DNA from: Bradyrhizobium roseum
GTDB taxonomy: Bacteria; Pseudomonadota; Alphaproteobacteria; Rhizobiales; Xanthobacteraceae
Length of the DNA: 64,000 bases
Direction of reading: 5' to 3'
NCBI RefSeq assembly: GCF_030413175.1
Contig: NZ_CP129212.1
Location: 3,782,001 to 3,846,000 of the forward strand
How positions within the stretch are numbered: the first letter of the stretch is position 1; every line of letters begins with the position of its first letter. Below, piece after piece: positions 28,150-36,828 of this stretch. Both the position numbers and the translations under genes were made by a program. The notes beneath the pieces were generated by a model. It was not told where the DNA came from and made no database searches. It saw only the letters and a list, made by a program, of their open reading frames with translations.

Positions 28150-29571
28150 TCAGCGGCCGTCCGGCGTACGAACGCCGGCCCAGCTGTCGCGCACCTGATG
28201 GTAGTGCACGCTCGGATCGTAGACCGTGGTCGGCAGGTTGAGGACCTGCGGCGACAGCCTTCCGACCTTGTCCAGCACGGAGTATGACGCCACCACGCGA
28301 TCATGCTGCGCGGTGACGAGCGCCACGCGGGCATTGACCAGCGCCTGTTGCGCGTTGAGTACGTCGAGCGTGGTGCGCTGTCCGGCCTTGGCTTCCTCGC
28401 GAACGCCGTTCAGCGCGATTTCCGACGCCTGCACCTGCGCCTGGGCGGACTGAACCTGCGCCTTGCCGGCGACGAGCTGCCCCCATGCCGTGACCACGTT
28501 GGCGCGGGCCTGGTCGCGGGTCTGGTCGAGAATGAGGCGCTGCTGCGCGGCCGTTTCCTTGGACTGGCGGATCAGCGAATATTCGGCGCCACCCTGATAG
28601 ATGGGAACGTTAAGTTGCGTGATGGCGGACGCGCCGAACGAGCGGTATTGCACCAGGCTCTGCTCATAGGTCTGCTGAACCGAGGCCTGAAGCGTGACCG
28701 TGGGCAACAGCGCGCCTTCGGCCACCTTGACCTGGAGGTAGCTGACGTCGATGCCGAACATCGCCGCAGTAACATTCGGATTTTGCGTCAGGCCGAGCTC
28801 GACGGCGGCCGGCAGCGTCGATGGCAAATAGCGGTCGACCGGCGAGCCCGGCGCGAGCGCTTGCGGCTCGTTGCCGATGATGCGGCGGAAGTTGCCGCGC
28901 GTCGTCGTCAGATTGGCTTCTGCGGTCAGCAGCTGCGTCCGGCCGGCAGCCAGCTGCGCCTCCGACTGCGCCACGTCGGTGCGGGTAACTTCGCCGACGT
29001 TGAAGCGGTCGCGCGTTTGTTTCAGCGTCTGCTCGAGGACGCGGACGTTGCTCTTCTGCACCTCGACGATCGCCGAATCGCGCAGATAGTCCATGTAAGT
29101 CGTGGCGGCACTGAGCAAGACGGTCTGTTCGAGTGCGCGCAAGGCTTCGCGCGCGCCCGAAACCTGCCCTTCGGCTACTCGGGTTCGGTTTGCGGTCTGC
29201 TGGCCGTTGAACAGCGTCTGCGTGACGGTCGCGCCGACGCTGCGCGGCGCATTGGCGCCGTTGATTGGCGGTGCCCTGCCGACGTTGAGGTCGCCGGTGT
29301 TGGTAAGGCTGTCGCTATATTGGTAGCCCGCACTCGCCGTCACCGAAACCTTCGGGCGGTAGCCCGAAAGCGCCTGCGGCACGTTCTCGTCGGTGACGCG
29401 CACCTGCGATCGCTGTGCATTGAGCTGCGGATTGCTTTGATAGGCGCGCACCAGCGCGGCCTCGATCGTATCGGCCAAGGCGGGCATCGGGCCCATACAA
29501 GCTACAAGAAGGACCGAAGCCGCCGCCCCGGTGAATACCTTCACCCCACGCATCCCTGGTAATCCATTCAT
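28150..29571 (-). CDS. tolC: TolC-family outer membrane efflux/secretion protein
   Basis: Outer membrane channel used by type I secretion and efflux pumps. The 473-residue product has a signal peptide (hydrophobic AAASVLLVACMG, cleavage near ALADTIEAAL) and two OEP repeats of about 200 residues with the coiled-coil pattern. Typical blocks are AYQSNPQLNAQRSQVR, GYRPKVSVTASAGY, VGEVTRTDVAQSEAQLA and AGQRTTLDVLNAQQALVNA, which mark the TolC subgroup rather than the NodT lipoproteins. No pump gene is adjacent, so it probably serves several systems. Start set at MNGLPGMRG; MRGVKVF six codons later is possible. A PIMT-like gene lies upstream in the same direction. Confidence 0.9.
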   Translation of the reverse strand: MNGLPGMRGVKVFTGAAASVLLVACMGPMPALADTIEAALVRAYQSNPQLNAQRSQVRVTDENVPQALSGYRPKVSVTASAGYQYSDSLTNTGDLNVGRAPPINGANAPRSVGATVTQTLFNGQQTANRTRVAEGQVSGAREALRALEQTVLLSAATTYMDYLRDSAIVEVQKSNVRVLEQTLKQTRDRFNVGEVTRTDVAQSEAQLAAGRTQLLTAEANLTTTRGNFRRIIGNEPQALAPGSPVDRYLPSTLPAAVELGLTQNPNVTAAMFGIDVSYLQVKVAEGALLPTVTLQASVQQTYEQSLVQYRSFGASAITQLNVPIYQGGAEYSLIRQSKETAAQQRLILDQTRDQARANVVTAWGQLVAGKAQVQSAQAQVQASEIALNGVREEAKAGQRTTLDVLNAQQALVNARVALVTAQHDRVVASYSVLDKVGRLSPQVLNLPTTVYDPSVHYHQVRDSWAGVRTPDGR

Positions 29572-29796
29572 TTTTATTCGCCGGCCCAAAATCACGAGCA
29601 AAACCATGGACCGGGCGCCGCTTCAGTCGAAGTGAGTCCCGGCTCACCTTAGTCCGCACGTAAGCCGGACGGAACCACCCCGCAAGCAAACGACGTCGAA
29701 ACTCTGTACGTGGGGCAATCGGGCCACACTTCTGATTTCGAAGAGGATTTAGCCGACGACCAAGGGCGAATATTGGGCGCCGAAACGGCTGAAACG

Positions 29797-30462
29797 CTAG
29801 AAAACAAAGGCCGGAACAAGTTCCATGCCGGGCAGCACGGGGGCTGCAGCATCAAACAATGTGCGGTGACCGAAATCGCCGTGCGAAGCCGTCACGATGG
29901 TGGCCCGCGCCGGCCGCGATGTCGCGAAAACGCCTACCAAGCGGCCGCCGCTGCGCAATTGCGCATAAAGATGCTCCGGAACGACCTCGGTCGCGCCGTT
30001 GAGAACGATGACGTCGTAAGGCCCTCTCGCCGCATCGCCGTAGGCCGATGCTGCGGCCCGGACGGCCACATTTCCACAGCCATTATTGGCCAGGATCGCC
30101 TGCGCCTTCGACGCGAGCGCTGAATCGCTCTCGATCGCGCTCACCTCGGTGGCGAATCGGGCGATCACGGCAGCGGCATATCCGCTCGCGCAGCCGACCA
30201 CCAGAACGCGGTCGCTCTGCTTGATTTCGGCCGCCTGCAGCATCTTCGCCAACACGACCGGCTTGATCAAAAACCGTTTAGCCGCGCCGCCCTCGCTGAC
30301 GTCGAGATCAAGGTCCAGATAGGCTAGGGCCTGCTTGTTTTCGGGAACGAAGGCCTCGCGCGGCACCGCCAGCATGGCATCGAGAATTCGGATATCTGTG
30401 ACGTCGCTCGGACGCACCTGACCATCGACCATTTTCTGGCGCGCGGTCGCAAAACCGGACAT
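29797..30462 (-). CDS. Protein-L-isoaspartate O-methyltransferase family protein
   Basis: A 221-residue class I methyltransferase with the PIMT layout: N-terminal MVDGQVRPSDVTDIRILDAM and VPREAFVP, SAM motif VLVVGCASGYAAAVIARF, acidic IESD after strand 2, and YDVIVLNGATEVVP. The usual glycine-rich GTGSGY is GCASGY here, and the substrate region differs from E. coli Pcm, so it belongs to the divergent alphaproteobacterial group often found next to tolC. Repair of damaged aspartyl residues is possible but unproved. tolC starts 225 bp downstream in the same direction. Confidence 0.8.
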   Translation of the reverse strand: MSGFATARQKMVDGQVRPSDVTDIRILDAMLAVPREAFVPENKQALAYLDLDLDVSEGGAAKRFLIKPVVLAKMLQAAEIKQSDRVLVVGCASGYAAAVIARFATEVSAIESDSALASKAQAILANNGCGNVAVRAAASAYGDAARGPYDVIVLNGATEVVPEHLYAQLRSGGRLVGVFATSRPARATIVTASHGDFGHRTLFDAAAPVLPGMELVPAFVF

Positions 30463-30859
30463 AGCTTTAAGACCCTGAGAGCTGGCAGCAAGGCCGCCGA
30501 AGGAGCTGAAACCGCGTCATCTTTGGTACAAGCGCCGGCAAAACGCAACACGCGGGCGTCGGTTGCCGGACGGATGGCCAATCGTGCAAGGTACCTCGAT
30601 CGACCACGGTGAGCCCTCGGTCGCGGGTATCGATTCGGTTTCCTTGAAGTCTGGCAGGCCGGTCCATCCCGGCATGTGCGGGGGTTCCGCCCTCCCAGGT
30701 TCCTGCCGCCGTTGTCTGGAACGCACTAAACCAGCAAATCCCTGTCGCGAAGTGGCTTTCCGGACCACCGTGTCCCGAATGCACAACTGGCGATTTGGTC
30801 CTTTGCAAGCCCGAAAGGCTTTGTTATACGCTCCCCGCCGCGAACCTTTGTTCGCCTGT
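30463..30859. other. Gene-free stretch before tRNA-Asn
   Basis: No supported coding sequence; overlapping open frames on both strands look like composition artefacts. It contains the candidate tRNA promoter at 30803-30830 and must hold the divergent promoter of the PIMT-like gene near 30470-30550. Confidence 0.5.
30803..30830 (+). promoter_or_regulatory. Candidate promoter of tRNA-Asn
   Basis: TTGCAA (30803-30808), a 16-bp spacer and TATACG (30825-30830), ending about 29 bp before the mature tRNA 5' end. Position and match fit a housekeeping promoter with a short leader removed by RNase P. Confidence 0.5.
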
Positions 30860-30934
30860 TCCTCGGTAGCTCAGCGGTAGAGCATTCGACTGTTAATCGA
30901 ATGGTCGCTGGTTCGAATCCAGCCCGGGGAGCCA
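30860..30934 (+). tRNA. tRNA-Asn (anticodon GTT), CCA encoded
   Basis: Folds as a full cloverleaf: acceptor strands TCCTCGG and CCGGGGA, D arm with GCTCAGCGGTAGAGC, anticodon arm around CTGTTAA giving anticodon GTT, T arm with GGTTCGAATCC. The discriminator is G and the terminal CCA is encoded. 75 nt. Single gene, no tRNA cluster. No integrase or duplicated 3' end nearby, so no sign of an integrated element. Confidence 0.97.
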
Positions 30935-31279
30935 GCCACGGCTCTTGTCTCCTCCATCAGCCCGCATGTACCCTCCGACACGCCATATAGTGTCTTGATC
31001 GGCACCGTCCGATCCGTACGCAGAAGCATGCCGCCCCTTTTCGGCTTTTGGTGCAGCCCACGGCTCCCGTTTCCGGTACTCACCGCATTTCCGCGAATAC
31101 TGTCGCAACTCATTTGTGCGGTCAGCAAGACCACAACCTTATCCATACCGGTGAACGCGATTCGGGACACAACTCAAGGATTGAAATTTAATTTTACGAA
31201 TTTAAATGTGTTCCCTGGGTGACCGGATTATGTCAGGTTGGGTTCCATTAAATAGATCGTTGAATAGCGGGGGCGTATC
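30935..31279. other. Gene-free stretch before the PEP-CTERM gene
   Basis: No supported gene. Composition becomes AT-rich from about 31170. Within it TTGAAA (31181-31186) is followed after 16 bp by TAAATG (31203-31208), a possible promoter for the rightward gene at 31280; the leader would be about 65 nt. The aatttaatt and aatttaaat segments around it form an imperfect inverted repeat that could be an operator. Confidence 0.4.
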
Positions 31280-32002
31280 ATGGGCAGCGCATTTAAAATT
31301 CTAACCGCAGGGTTACTCGCCGGCTTGGTGCATTCACCGGCAAGCGCAGCCCTTGTCAGTTTCACCGGCGACGGCAATTTTTCGAACGTTACCAATTGCA
31401 GTGGAGGCAGCCCCGGCTGCTCCATTACCAACAACGGCAACGTGCTCAACATGTCAGGCGCGGCGAAAAACCATAAGCCGAGCACGCTGACCATCACCGA
31501 CATTATCGGGACCGACATTTCCACCAACAAGAACGATTTTGTTATCGGCAAGATCACTTGGGTTAATCTGGCTACGTACAACACCGACCAGAATTTCAAC
31601 GTCAATTACTCGTTTTCGCTGCACTTTACTTCGCCGAGCGATTCGCTTGATTCTCAGCTGTTCAACCTGAACATCCGTCAAACGACCAACCCCTCCGCCG
31701 ACAACGTGTTCAGCATCACCCAGTCGACGCTGAGCAACCTTGGCCCGTTCATCCTCAACGGCGTCGAGGTTTCCGACATTCACTTCGTGGAGTATGGCGA
31801 TGGATGGTACGATGGCAGCAAGTGGACCAACCCTGAGGGTGGTACGTCGACGCTTAAGATCGTGGCGGACTTCAAGTCTGTGATTGCCGCGCCGCCGGTA
31901 CCGGAACCATCGACATGGGCGATGATGATCCTCGGCTTTGCGGGTGTCGGCTTCATGTTCTATCGTCGCGACCGTGGCGCGAAAGCTCTCACGGCCACCT
32001 GA
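31280..32002 (+). CDS. Secreted PEPxxWA-CTERM surface protein
   Basis: A 240-residue exported protein: signal peptide (ILTAGLLAGLVHSPASAA, cleavage near residue 24), a beta-rich, Asn/Ser/Thr-rich body resembling choice-of-anchor domains of PEP-CTERM proteins, then the sorting tail VPEPSTWAMMILGFAGVGF followed by MFYRRDRG. The PEPxxWA motif, one hydrophobic helix and an arginine cluster are the three-part signal recognised by exosortase-type systems. No exosortase gene is in the window. The coding sequence is poorer in G+C than its neighbours. A GGGGG tract lies about 7 nt before the ATG. Body function unknown. Confidence 0.85.
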   Translation: MGSAFKILTAGLLAGLVHSPASAALVSFTGDGNFSNVTNCSGGSPGCSITNNGNVLNMSGAAKNHKPSTLTITDIIGTDISTNKNDFVIGKITWVNLATYNTDQNFNVNYSFSLHFTSPSDSLDSQLFNLNIRQTTNPSADNVFSITQSTLSNLGPFILNGVEVSDIHFVEYGDGWYDGSKWTNPEGGTSTLKIVADFKSVIAAPPVPEPSTWAMMILGFAGVGFMFYRRDRGAKALTAT

Positions 32003-32019
32003 CCTGACGCCGGGCCCGC

Positions 32020-32277
32020 TTACTGCGGAAAAACCGCGGCGCAGCTCGGGCTCAGGCTCGCCTTCTGCCGGCGCAGGCAAGCTGTGATGGCGCGAACATT
32101 CGGGATCTCCCCCGCACAGAGCCGATAGACGTCCGGCGTGCAGGCCTTGCGCTGTTCGGGGGTGCCTTGCTGGGCAGTCGCCGAGTTGCTCGCAAGCAGG
32201 ACGAGCAGGAACCCGAACGCCGAAGCCCGGCGGTAACGAAACAGAACTTCCGCGCGTCGCGCAAACCTTGCCTTCAT
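32020..32277 (-). CDS. Small secreted cysteine-rich protein
   Basis: An 85-residue protein with a signal peptide (FGFLLVLLASNSATAQ) and a mature part of about 45 residues holding four cysteines in the spacing C-x7-C-x13-C-x10-C, in the blocks ACTPDVYRLC, ACLRRQK and LSPSC. The pattern resembles the GLG1-type cysteine-rich repeat, of which small periplasmic copies occur in Bradyrhizobium. Two disulfides are likely. I chose the ATG at complement 32275-32277 because GGGAG lies 9 nt upstream; an earlier in-frame start has no such site. Convergent with the PEP-CTERM gene 17 bp away. Function unknown. Confidence 0.7.
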   Translation of the reverse strand: MKARFARRAEVLFRYRRASAFGFLLVLLASNSATAQQGTPEQRKACTPDVYRLCAGEIPNVRAITACLRRQKASLSPSCAAVFPQ

Positions 32278-32530
32278 TGCCGCATCTCCCTGGACCATGC
32301 CCGCCCTGACACGGGCAGCCGTCATCCGCGGATACGCGAACTAAATTTTGCGAAAAGTGATTTTTCTCACACATCCCCGCAAGTGTACGGGGCTAGCCTT
32401 CCGGCGGGGAACTCAACACTTTAGTAACCAGCTTTGCTGCGGCGCCCGAATCCTTAAAATTCGAACGATCCGTTCAATCTGGAAACAAAATCGATCTGAG
32501 ACCATCGCCTCTGGAACCCCGGAGAGCGCG

Positions 32531-32710
32531 ATGAGCGAAGTTGAATACGATTTGCTGCTGGAAGCCGTCGAAACGGCCGTTACCACAGCCCCGGAGGATG
32601 ATTTCGTGGTCCAGACCCAGCGCCTTTATACGTCGCCGCGTGCCGCCAACGACAACGGGGCCCGCTGGCCGCTAGTGCCGTTTCCCGAGGGCTGGTACGC
32701 CGCCTGCTGA
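32531..32710 (+). CDS. Small hypothetical protein, 59 residues
   Basis: The ATG at 32531 is preceded by GGAG six nucleotides upstream, and the product is acidic at the N-terminus (MSEVEYDLLLEAVETAV) with a C-terminal RAANDNGARWPLVPFPEGW. The AANDN element followed by a Trp/Pro-rich tail recalls short conserved proteins of Bradyrhizobium. The frame extends another 61 codons upstream but that part looks non-coding. No known domain; likely cytosolic. Confidence rests on the ribosome binding site and protein-like composition only. Confidence 0.5.
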   Translation: MSEVEYDLLLEAVETAVTTAPEDDFVVQTQRLYTSPRAANDNGARWPLVPFPEGWYAAC

Positions 32711-32758
32711 GTGCGGACGAACTCACGCATCACCGGCCTAAGCCATTGATTATGTGGA

Positions 32759-32832
32759 TGGAGGCCACGACCAGAATTGAACTGGTGTACACGGTTTTGC
32801 AGACCGTTGCGTAACCACTCCGCCACGTGGCC
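32759..32832 (-). tRNA. tRNA-Cys (anticodon GCA), CCA encoded
   Basis: On the minus strand the 74-nt sequence starts GGCCACG and ends CGTGGCC-T-CCA, a perfect 7-bp acceptor stem. The anticodon loop reads CTGCAAA, giving GCA. The D arm GGCGGAGTGGTTACG and the T arm CCAGTTCAATTCTGG are intact. Single gene between the small hypothetical gene and the DTW gene. Confidence 0.97.
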
Positions 32833-32942
32833 CCATCGGCGTTTCTTATACGCCCCGCTCGGGATAGGCAACAAAGCAGCTCACATCCGATGCCTCCGCC
32901 GGCTGGCAGGCGGGACGGTCCGGACTTCCGCGGCGTTCGCGC

Positions 32943-33689
32943 CTATTTGGTTCGCGGCGGCGCGCCCTTGCGGCGCCGAAAGTCCCGCTTTTTCGGCTTC
33001 GGCGCGAGTTCCGGCATTTCGGCCTGCACTTCCCGATACCGCGCCAGCATGTGCTCAAAGCTCGCGTTGAGCGTCTCGGCAATGTCCGGCCGCTTTTCGA
33101 GGCCGGCCAGCAGCAGGCCTGCGGCCTCGATGGTGGAGAGGCCGTCGCCGCGCGGCTCCTTGCGGAGCTTGCCGTAACGCGACGGTCGCTTCGGGCCCAA
33201 AACGACCCGCTGGCACTTCAGCATCCATGCGTTGCGCCACCATAGCGCCTTGGCCTGGCTCCAGGTGCCATCGAGCAGCACGATGCCTTCGATGTCGGAG
33301 AGCATGGCACGCTGGTGCGGCTCGACCTCGCCCTTGCGGTTGATCGCAACGATCTCGGCATCGGTATCGAGATCGGCGACCTTGGCCGAGCCGAGATACA
33401 GCACCGCCCAGCGCGAGGGATCGTCGACCTTCCGCCCCAGCGCCTTGGACAGGCTTGGCCAGGACAGTCCGATCTTGAGCACCGCATCCTTGAAATGCAT
33501 CGCCGTCAGCCGCGCGGTGCCGAGAGCCCTGTCCTGCTCCTGTGGGTGCTGCAGGATCAGCAGCGAGATCTTGCTTTTGATCGGCGTGACGCTGTCGCAG
33601 ATGCACAGCGGGAGCGGCTTGCCGCAATGCGGACAGTCCGGGACCACCTCCTCGGCGGCGCCGGACTTGAGATTGGCTTGTTGTGACAT
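32943..33689 (-). CDS. DTW-domain tRNA-uridine aminocarboxypropyltransferase
   Basis: A 248-residue protein with an N-terminal zinc-like cluster (CPHCGKPLPLCICD) and the DTW motif VLLDGTWSQAKALWW near residue 148, as in E. coli TapT, which makes acp3U47 in tRNA from SAM. A lysine/arginine-rich tail (KPKKRDFRRRKG) may help bind RNA. It starts 34 bp after the mdtC-like gene in the same direction, so it may be read from the efflux operon, although the functions are unrelated. A tRNA gene lies directly downstream by chance or otherwise. Confidence 0.85.
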   Translation of the reverse strand: MSQQANLKSGAAEEVVPDCPHCGKPLPLCICDSVTPIKSKISLLILQHPQEQDRALGTARLTAMHFKDAVLKIGLSWPSLSKALGRKVDDPSRWAVLYLGSAKVADLDTDAEIVAINRKGEVEPHQRAMLSDIEGIVLLDGTWSQAKALWWRNAWMLKCQRVVLGPKRPSRYGKLRKEPRGDGLSTIEAAGLLLAGLEKRPDIAETLNASFEHMLARYREVQAEMPELAPKPKKRDFRRRKGAPPRTK

Positions 33690-33723
33690 CCGCCCGCTAT
33701 ACGCTTCGTGGCCAGTAATTCAA

Positions 33724-36700
33724 CTATTCCGCGGGGACGGGGAGCGGCGCTGGCCGCCATCGCTGCCGCAGCCGGTCGATCAGGAGATAGATCACCGGCG
33801 TGGTGTAGAGCGTCAGGATCTGCGACACGAACAGCCCACCGATGATGGTGATGCCGAGCGGCCGGCGCAGCTCGGTGCCGGGGCCGGTGGCGATCACCAG
33901 CGGAATGCCTGCGAACAACGCCGCCATGGTCGTCATCAAGATCGGCCGGAAGCGGGCGCTGCACGCCTCGAAGATCGCATCCGCCGACGAGAGGCCGCGG
34001 TTGCGTTCGGCATCGAGCGCGAAATCCACCATCATGATGCCGTTCTTCTTGACGATGCCGATCAATAGAATGATGCCGACAAAGGCGATCACGGTCAGCG
34101 GCGTGTCGGTGACCTGCAGCGCCAGCAGCGCGCCGAGCCCGGCCGACGGCAGCGTCGAGATGATCGTGAGCGGGTGCGCCAGGCTCTCATAGAGCACGCC
34201 GAGCACGATATACATCGCCACCAGCGCGCCGAGGATCAAGAGCGGCTGCCGCCCGCTGGTCTTGTTGAAATCGCCGGCATTGCCGTCAAAACTGCCTCGG
34301 ATGCCTTCCGGCATGTGCAGTTCCTCGACCGCGCGCTGGATGTTCGAGGTTGCGACCTGCAACGGCACGCCGGGCAGCAGATTGAACGAAACCGTCGTCG
34401 AGGGAAACGATTGCGAGTGATAGACCGCGAGCGGAGACAGGCCGCGATGGTAGCGCACCACGGCCGACAGCGGCACCTGGGCATCGCCGGCGCCGGCGAC
34501 GAAGATGCGCTCCAGGCTGGACGGATCGGCCTGCAATTTTGGATCAATCTCCAGCACCACCATGTACTGGTTGCGCTGGGTGTAGACGATCGAAATCTGC
34601 CGCTGCGCGAATGCATTGTTCAAGGCGTTGTCGATATCCTGGACGCGCACGCCGAGGCTCGACGCTGTTTTGCGGTCGATTACCAGCGACAATTGCAGGC
34701 CGCCGGGATCGCGGTCGCTGGAAATGTCGGTGATGCCCTCCACCGTCTCCATACGCTTGGCCACCAGCGGTGCCCATTTCTGCAACAGTTCGAGGTCGGT
34801 GCTCGACAGCGTATATTGATAGTCGGAATCGCTCTGCCGTCCGCCGGCACGGATGTCTTGCGCGGCGAACATGAAAAGGCGGATGCCGGCGACCCGATAG
34901 AGATTGCGCCGCAGCCGGTCGATGACCTGCGCGGTCGACAGGCCTGCTCGCTCTTCCGGCGGCTTTAGGCTGATGAACATGGTGCCGCGGTTGGAACCGC
35001 CGCCGCCGGGGCCTACGGTGCCACCGAGCGAGGAGCCGACGCTGGCGACAGCCGGATCCGCCATCACGATATCGGCCAGCTGCTGCTGCAGCCCCAGCAT
35101 CGCCTGGAACGAGGTGTCGGGCGATGCGCGCGTGGCGCCAATCACGAACCCGCTGTCATCGGTCGGGAAATAGCCCTTCGGCGTTTTGATATACAGCACC
35201 ACCGTCAGTGCGATGGTGGCAAAGAACACCAGCAGGGTCAGGAACGGGAAGCCGAGCACCGCCCGCAGCGTCCAGGTGTAGAAAGCAACGATGCGCGACA
35301 GCGAGCCCTCGACCAGCCGGTCGAACCATGTCGCATGGTTCGAGGTCGCTTCCTTGATGTAGTGCGCGCAGATCATCGGCGTGACGGTGAGCGAGACCAC
35401 GGTCGATACCACGATGGCAAAGGTCAGCGTCAGCGAGAATTCGCGCAACAGCCGCCCGACGAGGCCATCCATGAAGATCAGCGGCGTGAACGCCGCGATC
35501 AGTGACAGGCTGATCGACAGCACCGTGAAGCCGATCTGCCTGGCGCCCTCGAGCGCAGCCGGATACGGCGCCATGCCCTGCTCGAGGTTGCGGTACATGT
35601 TCTCGATCATGACGATGGCGTCGTCGACCACGAAGCCGACCGAGATCGCCAGCGCCATCAGTGACAGATTGTCGATCGAGAAGCCGGCAAGCCACATCCC
35701 GGCGCAGGTGCCGGCCAGCGCGAGCGGCACCGAGACGCCGGCCGCGATAGTCGGCGTCAGCCGCCGCAGGAACACGAACACCACCAGCATGACGAGGAGG
35801 GCGGTCGCCAGCAGCGTATACTGCATGTCGAGCACGCTGGCGCGGATGGTGTTGGTGCGGTCGACCAGCGTCGAAATCTCGACGCCGCCCGGCAGCCACT
35901 GCTTCAGTTCCGGGATCAGCGCCCTCACCCGGTCGACGGTGTCGATGACATTGGCATCGCCCTGCTTGGTGATCTGGATCAGCACCGCGGGCTGCTTGTT
36001 GAACCAGGCGATCGAGCGGCTGTTGCGGACGGAATCCTCGACCTCGGCGACGTCGGCGAGGCGGACGAAATTGCCGCCCGAACTCTTGACAATGATGTCG
36101 CGGAATTCGGCCGCGGTGCGCATCTGCTTGTTGGTCGAGATCGTCTCGCTCTGGCGGCCGCTGTTGAAGATGCCGACCGGCCCCAGCGGATTGGCATTGA
36201 CGATGGCGAGCCGCACGTCATCGGTGGCGATCCCGGCGTTCGACAGCGCCACCGGGTTGAGCGCGATCCGCACAGCCGGTTGGTCGGCGCCGGAGACGGA
36301 GACCTCGCCGACACCCGGCACCTGCGAGATGCGCTGCGCGATCACGGTATCGGCGGCGTCATACATCGCGCTGGTCGTCAGCGTCTTGGAGGTCAGCGCC
36401 AGCACGAACACCGGCGCCGCCGACGGGTTGGCCTTGCGGAAACGCGGCAGCGACGGCAGGTCCGTCGGCAGGTCCGCCAGCGAGGCGTTGATCGCAGCCT
36501 GCACGTCGCGCGCGGCGCGGTCGATATCGCGGCCGATCGAGAATTGCAGCTGAATGCTGGTCGAGCCCAGCGAACTGGTCGAGGTGATCTGCTCGATGCC
36601 GGCGATCTGGCCGAGCCGCCGCTCCAGCGGCGCCGCCACGGTCGCCGCCATCACGGACGGATCCGCGCCGGGACGCGTCGCCGAGACCCGGATCATCGGG

Positions 36701-36828
36701 AAATCGACGTTGGGTACCGAGGAGACCGGCAGAAAGACATAGGCGACGATGCCGACCAGAAAGAGCCCGATCGCCAGCAGCGTGGTGCCCACCGGCCGCC
36801 GGATGAAGGGCTCCGAGATCGATGCCAT
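33724..36828 (-). CDS. RND efflux permease, MdtC/MuxC-like
   Basis: Inner-membrane proton-driven pump subunit of 1,034 residues. It opens with EPFIRRPVGTTLLAIGLF, has twelve predicted membrane helices with two large periplasmic loops, and the proton-relay motif GFVVDDAIVMIENMYRN in helix 4. Sequence type is that of the MdtB/MdtC heterotrimer pumps (substrates such as bile salts, novobiocin and flavonoid-like compounds in relatives). It directly abuts the MdtB-like gene: that stop codon is followed at once by this ATG. Last pump gene of the operon at 33724-42824. Confidence 0.92.
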   Translation of the reverse strand: MASISEPFIRRPVGTTLLAIGLFLVGIVAYVFLPVSSVPNVDFPMIRVSATRPGADPSVMAATVAAPLERRLGQIAGIEQITSTSSLGSTSIQLQFSIGRDIDRAARDVQAAINASLADLPTDLPSLPRFRKANPSAAPVFVLALTSKTLTTSAMYDAADTVIAQRISQVPGVGEVSVSGADQPAVRIALNPVALSNAGIATDDVRLAIVNANPLGPVGIFNSGRQSETISTNKQMRTAAEFRDIIVKSSGGNFVRLADVAEVEDSVRNSRSIAWFNKQPAVLIQITKQGDANVIDTVDRVRALIPELKQWLPGGVEISTLVDRTNTIRASVLDMQYTLLATALLVMLVVFVFLRRLTPTIAAGVSVPLALAGTCAGMWLAGFSIDNLSLMALAISVGFVVDDAIVMIENMYRNLEQGMAPYPAALEGARQIGFTVLSISLSLIAAFTPLIFMDGLVGRLLREFSLTLTFAIVVSTVVSLTVTPMICAHYIKEATSNHATWFDRLVEGSLSRIVAFYTWTLRAVLGFPFLTLLVFFATIALTVVLYIKTPKGYFPTDDSGFVIGATRASPDTSFQAMLGLQQQLADIVMADPAVASVGSSLGGTVGPGGGGSNRGTMFISLKPPEERAGLSTAQVIDRLRRNLYRVAGIRLFMFAAQDIRAGGRQSDSDYQYTLSSTDLELLQKWAPLVAKRMETVEGITDISSDRDPGGLQLSLVIDRKTASSLGVRVQDIDNALNNAFAQRQISIVYTQRNQYMVVLEIDPKLQADPSSLERIFVAGAGDAQVPLSAVVRYHRGLSPLAVYHSQSFPSTTVSFNLLPGVPLQVATSNIQRAVEELHMPEGIRGSFDGNAGDFNKTSGRQPLLILGALVAMYIVLGVLYESLAHPLTIISTLPSAGLGALLALQVTDTPLTVIAFVGIILLIGIVKKNGIMMVDFALDAERNRGLSSADAIFEACSARFRPILMTTMAALFAGIPLVIATGPGTELRRPLGITIIGGLFVSQILTLYTTPVIYLLIDRLRQRWRPAPLPVPAE

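Noticed and set aside
30860..30934. tRNA-Asn as an integration site for a mobile element
   Set aside because: No integrase, no duplicated tRNA 3' end and no phage genes downstream.
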